Below are positions 5,804 through 7,510 of a DNA stretch of 7,510 nt, in pieces. How positions within the stretch are numbered: position 1 is the stretch's first letter; every line of letters starts with the position of its first letter. The notes under the pieces are model-generated. The model saw nothing but the letters and a program-made list of their open reading frames with translations. It searched no databases and was not told the DNA's origin. Source of the DNA: JBDKTH01 sp964558295 (GTDB lineage: Bacteria; Planctomycetota; Planctomycetia; Pirellulales; Thermoguttaceae); NCBI GenBank assembly GCA_964558295.1, contig CAZLDQ010000253.1, positions 1 to 7,510 on the forward strand. The letters are read 5' to 3'. The translations under genes and the position numbers were made by a program.

Positions 5804-6358
5804 ATGCGTAAATGCGGAACGTGTCGGTTGTGCTGCAAAGTCTTCCCCCTGCCAGTCCTGCATAAGCCGTGGGACGAGTGGTGTCAGTATGCCTGCTCGT
5901 CGGGCTGCTCCATTCATGGCGAGGAGAAGATGCCGGCCGTCTGCCGGGAGTATGCCTGCTACTGGCTGGAACATGACGAAATGCCCGACGACTTCCGGCC
6001 CGATCGGATTGGCATCGTCGTAACCGAGAGTGGCACGATTACTGTGGGCGAGCAGTCGTTGGACGTGTTGTTGTTGAATCAGGCCTATCCGGGAGCCCGC
6101 AATCGCCGCAAAGCGCAAACGCTCATCGACCAAGTGGTTGCCCGGGGAATGGTGGGATTGATCCTGCACGGTCCCGATATGCAACTCGTCTACGACCGTC
6201 AACGTTATGCGTCGATTTCCCCCCGCGATATCGCAGTTGCCTTCCGCCACGCCCAGTCGCAAGATGCCGAAGAACTCAAACGTCTCGGTGCCGTATCAGA
6301 CGATTACCAGCCGTTGACCCGGGAGGAGGCCGACGCTTTGATTCCCAAGAGTCTGTAG
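5804..6358 (+). CDS. YkgJ-like cysteine-cluster metal-binding protein (CxxCxxCC)
   Basis: This is a 184-residue soluble protein of the YkgJ / zinc- or iron-chelating family (formerly UPF0153), whose biochemical role is not established. The diagnostic CxxCxxCC lies at the very N-terminus (C4, C7, C10, C11), followed by C27, C31, C35, C47 and C52: WCQYACSSGCSIH and PAVCREYACYW. Nine cysteines in 52 residues point to a bound metal or Fe-S cluster. The remainder (55-184) is cysteine-free and mixed alpha/beta, ending in a Pro/Glu-rich tail. I chose the ATG at 5804 because it places the cluster as in relatives and is preceded by GGAGAAAGG (5789-5797). The same frame is open back to a GTG at 5750, but those 18 residues look unconserved. 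The stop lies 16 bases before the radical SAM methyltransferase gene, so the two probably share a transcript. Confidence 0.88.
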   Translation: MRKCGTCRLCCKVFPLPVLHKPWDEWCQYACSSGCSIHGEEKMPAVCREYACYWLEHDEMPDDFRPDRIGIVVTESGTITVGEQSLDVLLLNQAYPGARNRRKAQTLIDQVVARGMVGLILHGPDMQLVYDRQRYASISPRDIAVAFRHAQSQDAEELKRLGAVSDDYQPLTREEADALIPKSL

Positions 6359-6374
6359 GCGGTATCTCGTAGCG

Positions 6375-7415
6375 ATGACGATTCTTCTGAAGAGCCTGAC
6401 GGCGGATCAGCTCCATGCACGGCTTGCACACCTTGGAGTGACTCCGCGGCTGGCCAGGCAGATCCAAGGGGCAGCCGTGCGACGGGGGGAGTTCCTTGAT
6501 GCTGTTCCCGGGGTCTCGCCCAAAACGCTTCAGGCAGTCCGGGCGGAGACTGTAATCCCGCATTTGACCTTGCTCGACAAGGTTGCTTCGCCCCTGGACG
6601 GTTTTACGAAGTATTTGTTTCGCGGCGACGGTCCGGAGCCGTTCGAAGCTGTCCGCATCCCGCTTTTGCACCGGCCTAACGACTGCAAATATGTGGTTTG
6701 CGTCAGTTCCCAGGTGGGCTGTGCAATGGGCTGTGCCTTTTGCGCGACCGGGAAGATGGGATTTCGCCGTAACTTGGCCGCATGGGAAATCGTCGATCAG
6801 GTACTCAAGATCCAGGCCGATTCACCCCATCCGGTGCGTGGGGTGGTTTTCATGGGGATGGGCGAGCCGCTGCTGAACTACGACGAGGTGATCCAAGCCG
6901 CCCGGTTGCTTTGCGAGCCGTGTGGCGTAGCCATCGCCGGCAAGGCGATCACGATCTCCACGGTCGGGATCGTGCCTGCTATCCGCCGGTTCACCGCCGA
7001 GCGGCACACCTACCGCCTCGTCTTCTCGCTCACCTCTGCCGACCCACGCCAACGCCGCGAATTGCTGCCCGTAGAAAAGGCCTATCCCACGGCGGAACTA
7101 ATCGAAGCGATTCGCGAATACCATGCGGTGACCGGACGGCGCGTGATCCTGGCCTGGACGATGATCGCCGGTTTAAATACACGCGAGGAAGACGCCCGGC
7201 GTTTGGCCGAGTTGACCCGCGGGCTTCCGATCCAACTCGACTTGATTGACGTGAACGATCCGACGGGCCGCTTCCAACCGCCGTCGCGCGAGGAACTCCA
7301 CGCCTTCCGCGATGCGTTGACCGCCGAATTGGCCATGCCCGTGGCACGCCGCTACAGCGGCGGCCGGGACATCCACGCTGCCTGCGGAATGCTCGCCGGA
7401 CGTGCGATGCAGTGA
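6375..7415 (+). CDS. rlmN: RlmN/Cfr-family radical SAM rRNA methyltransferase
   Basis: RlmN methylates C2 of adenosine 2503 in 23S rRNA (and A37 of some tRNAs) using two SAM molecules. The 346-residue protein has the small N-terminal helical domain (about 1-75), then the radical SAM barrel. The [4Fe-4S] cysteines are C116, C120 and C123 in VGCAMGCAFCATGKMGF. C109 corresponds to E. coli C118, and C337 in AACGML corresponds to E. coli C355, the methyl-carrying cysteine, so all catalytic cysteines are present. GMGEP lies at 161-165. Differences from the classical enzyme are SLTSADP (218-224) where E. coli has SLHAPND, LIDVNDPTGRF (290-300) where LIPFNP is usual, and YSGGRDIHAACGML at the end. 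These suggest a separate subfamily that may have a different target. The ATG follows the previous gene by 16 bases with only a weak ribosome site. Family assignment is firm; exact substrate less so. Confidence 0.9.
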   Translation: MTILLKSLTADQLHARLAHLGVTPRLARQIQGAAVRRGEFLDAVPGVSPKTLQAVRAETVIPHLTLLDKVASPLDGFTKYLFRGDGPEPFEAVRIPLLHRPNDCKYVVCVSSQVGCAMGCAFCATGKMGFRRNLAAWEIVDQVLKIQADSPHPVRGVVFMGMGEPLLNYDEVIQAARLLCEPCGVAIAGKAITISTVGIVPAIRRFTAERHTYRLVFSLTSADPRQRRELLPVEKAYPTAELIEAIREYHAVTGRRVILAWTMIAGLNTREEDARRLAELTRGLPIQLDLIDVNDPTGRFQPPSREELHAFRDALTAELAMPVARRYSGGRDIHAACGMLAGRAMQ

Positions 7416-7510
7416 TTCTCAGTACGAGCGAGTCGAACATCGCCCCGGCTTACTGGTTACGGTGGTGCTGGTTTTGATGGTTCGCTTCGATGTGTTGTTG
7501 GGCGGATGAG

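Noticed and set aside
6033..6047. TGGCACG, resembling the -24 half of a sigma-54 promoter
   Set aside because: No TTGC-like -12 half at the required spacing, and it lies inside the YkgJ-like coding sequence.
5690..6262. Minus-strand open frame of 190 codons opposite the YkgJ-like gene
   Set aside because: It is antisense to a gene with a clear CxxCxxCC cluster, with no ribosome site or recognisable motif.
7402..7509. Short plus-strand frame overlapping the end of the radical SAM gene, with a hydrophobic stretch (GLLVTVVLVLMV) and stop near the window edge
   Set aside because: About 35 codons from a GTG, no ribosome site, and the window ends too soon to judge. It could be a small membrane peptide but cannot be supported.

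Overview
The window (GC-rich, upper 50s percent by eye) reads as chromosomal housekeeping DNA from a free-living bacterium. My best guess is a planctomycete of the Pirellula type. That rests on a zinc-ribbon plus bacterial-PH membrane protein, a full-length sigma-54, the particular RlmN-like and CxxCxxCC proteins, and mixed use of Shine-Dalgarno sites. It is an inference from gene style, not a database match.

Layout: at the left edge a plus-strand gene encodes a small membrane protein (zinc ribbon, two membrane helices, PH domain). It converges on a long minus-strand block read from right to left: SRP RNA (ffs, 5400-5303), an intrinsic terminator (5250-5225), dnaX (5152-3392), ybaB/ebfC (3302-2934), recR (2918-2319) and rpoN (2279-786). 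The SRP RNA-dnaX-ybaB-recR order is a widely conserved bacterial arrangement joining clamp loading, a nucleoid-associated protein and recombinational repair. Here sigma-54 is added as a fourth co-directional gene. About 400 bases without a protein gene (5401-5803) separate this block from a plus-strand pair, a cysteine-rich YkgJ-like metal-binding protein and an RlmN/Cfr-type radical SAM rRNA methyltransferase. The window ends about 95 bases later without another supportable gene.

Points most worth a second look: (1) the SRP RNA is a clear noncoding gene that an automatic dnaX call from the longest reading frame would run into; (2) the dnaX hinge carries a G8 and an A6 homopolymer, and a one-base slip at the right place leads quickly to stop codons, the expected layout for making a short gamma form beside full-length tau; (3) a 114-base imperfect inverted repeat with competing inner stems, and a separate 27-base dyad next to the SRP RNA promoter region, lie in the intergenic region and are unexplained. 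I did not find a defence, mobile or CRISPR system here.
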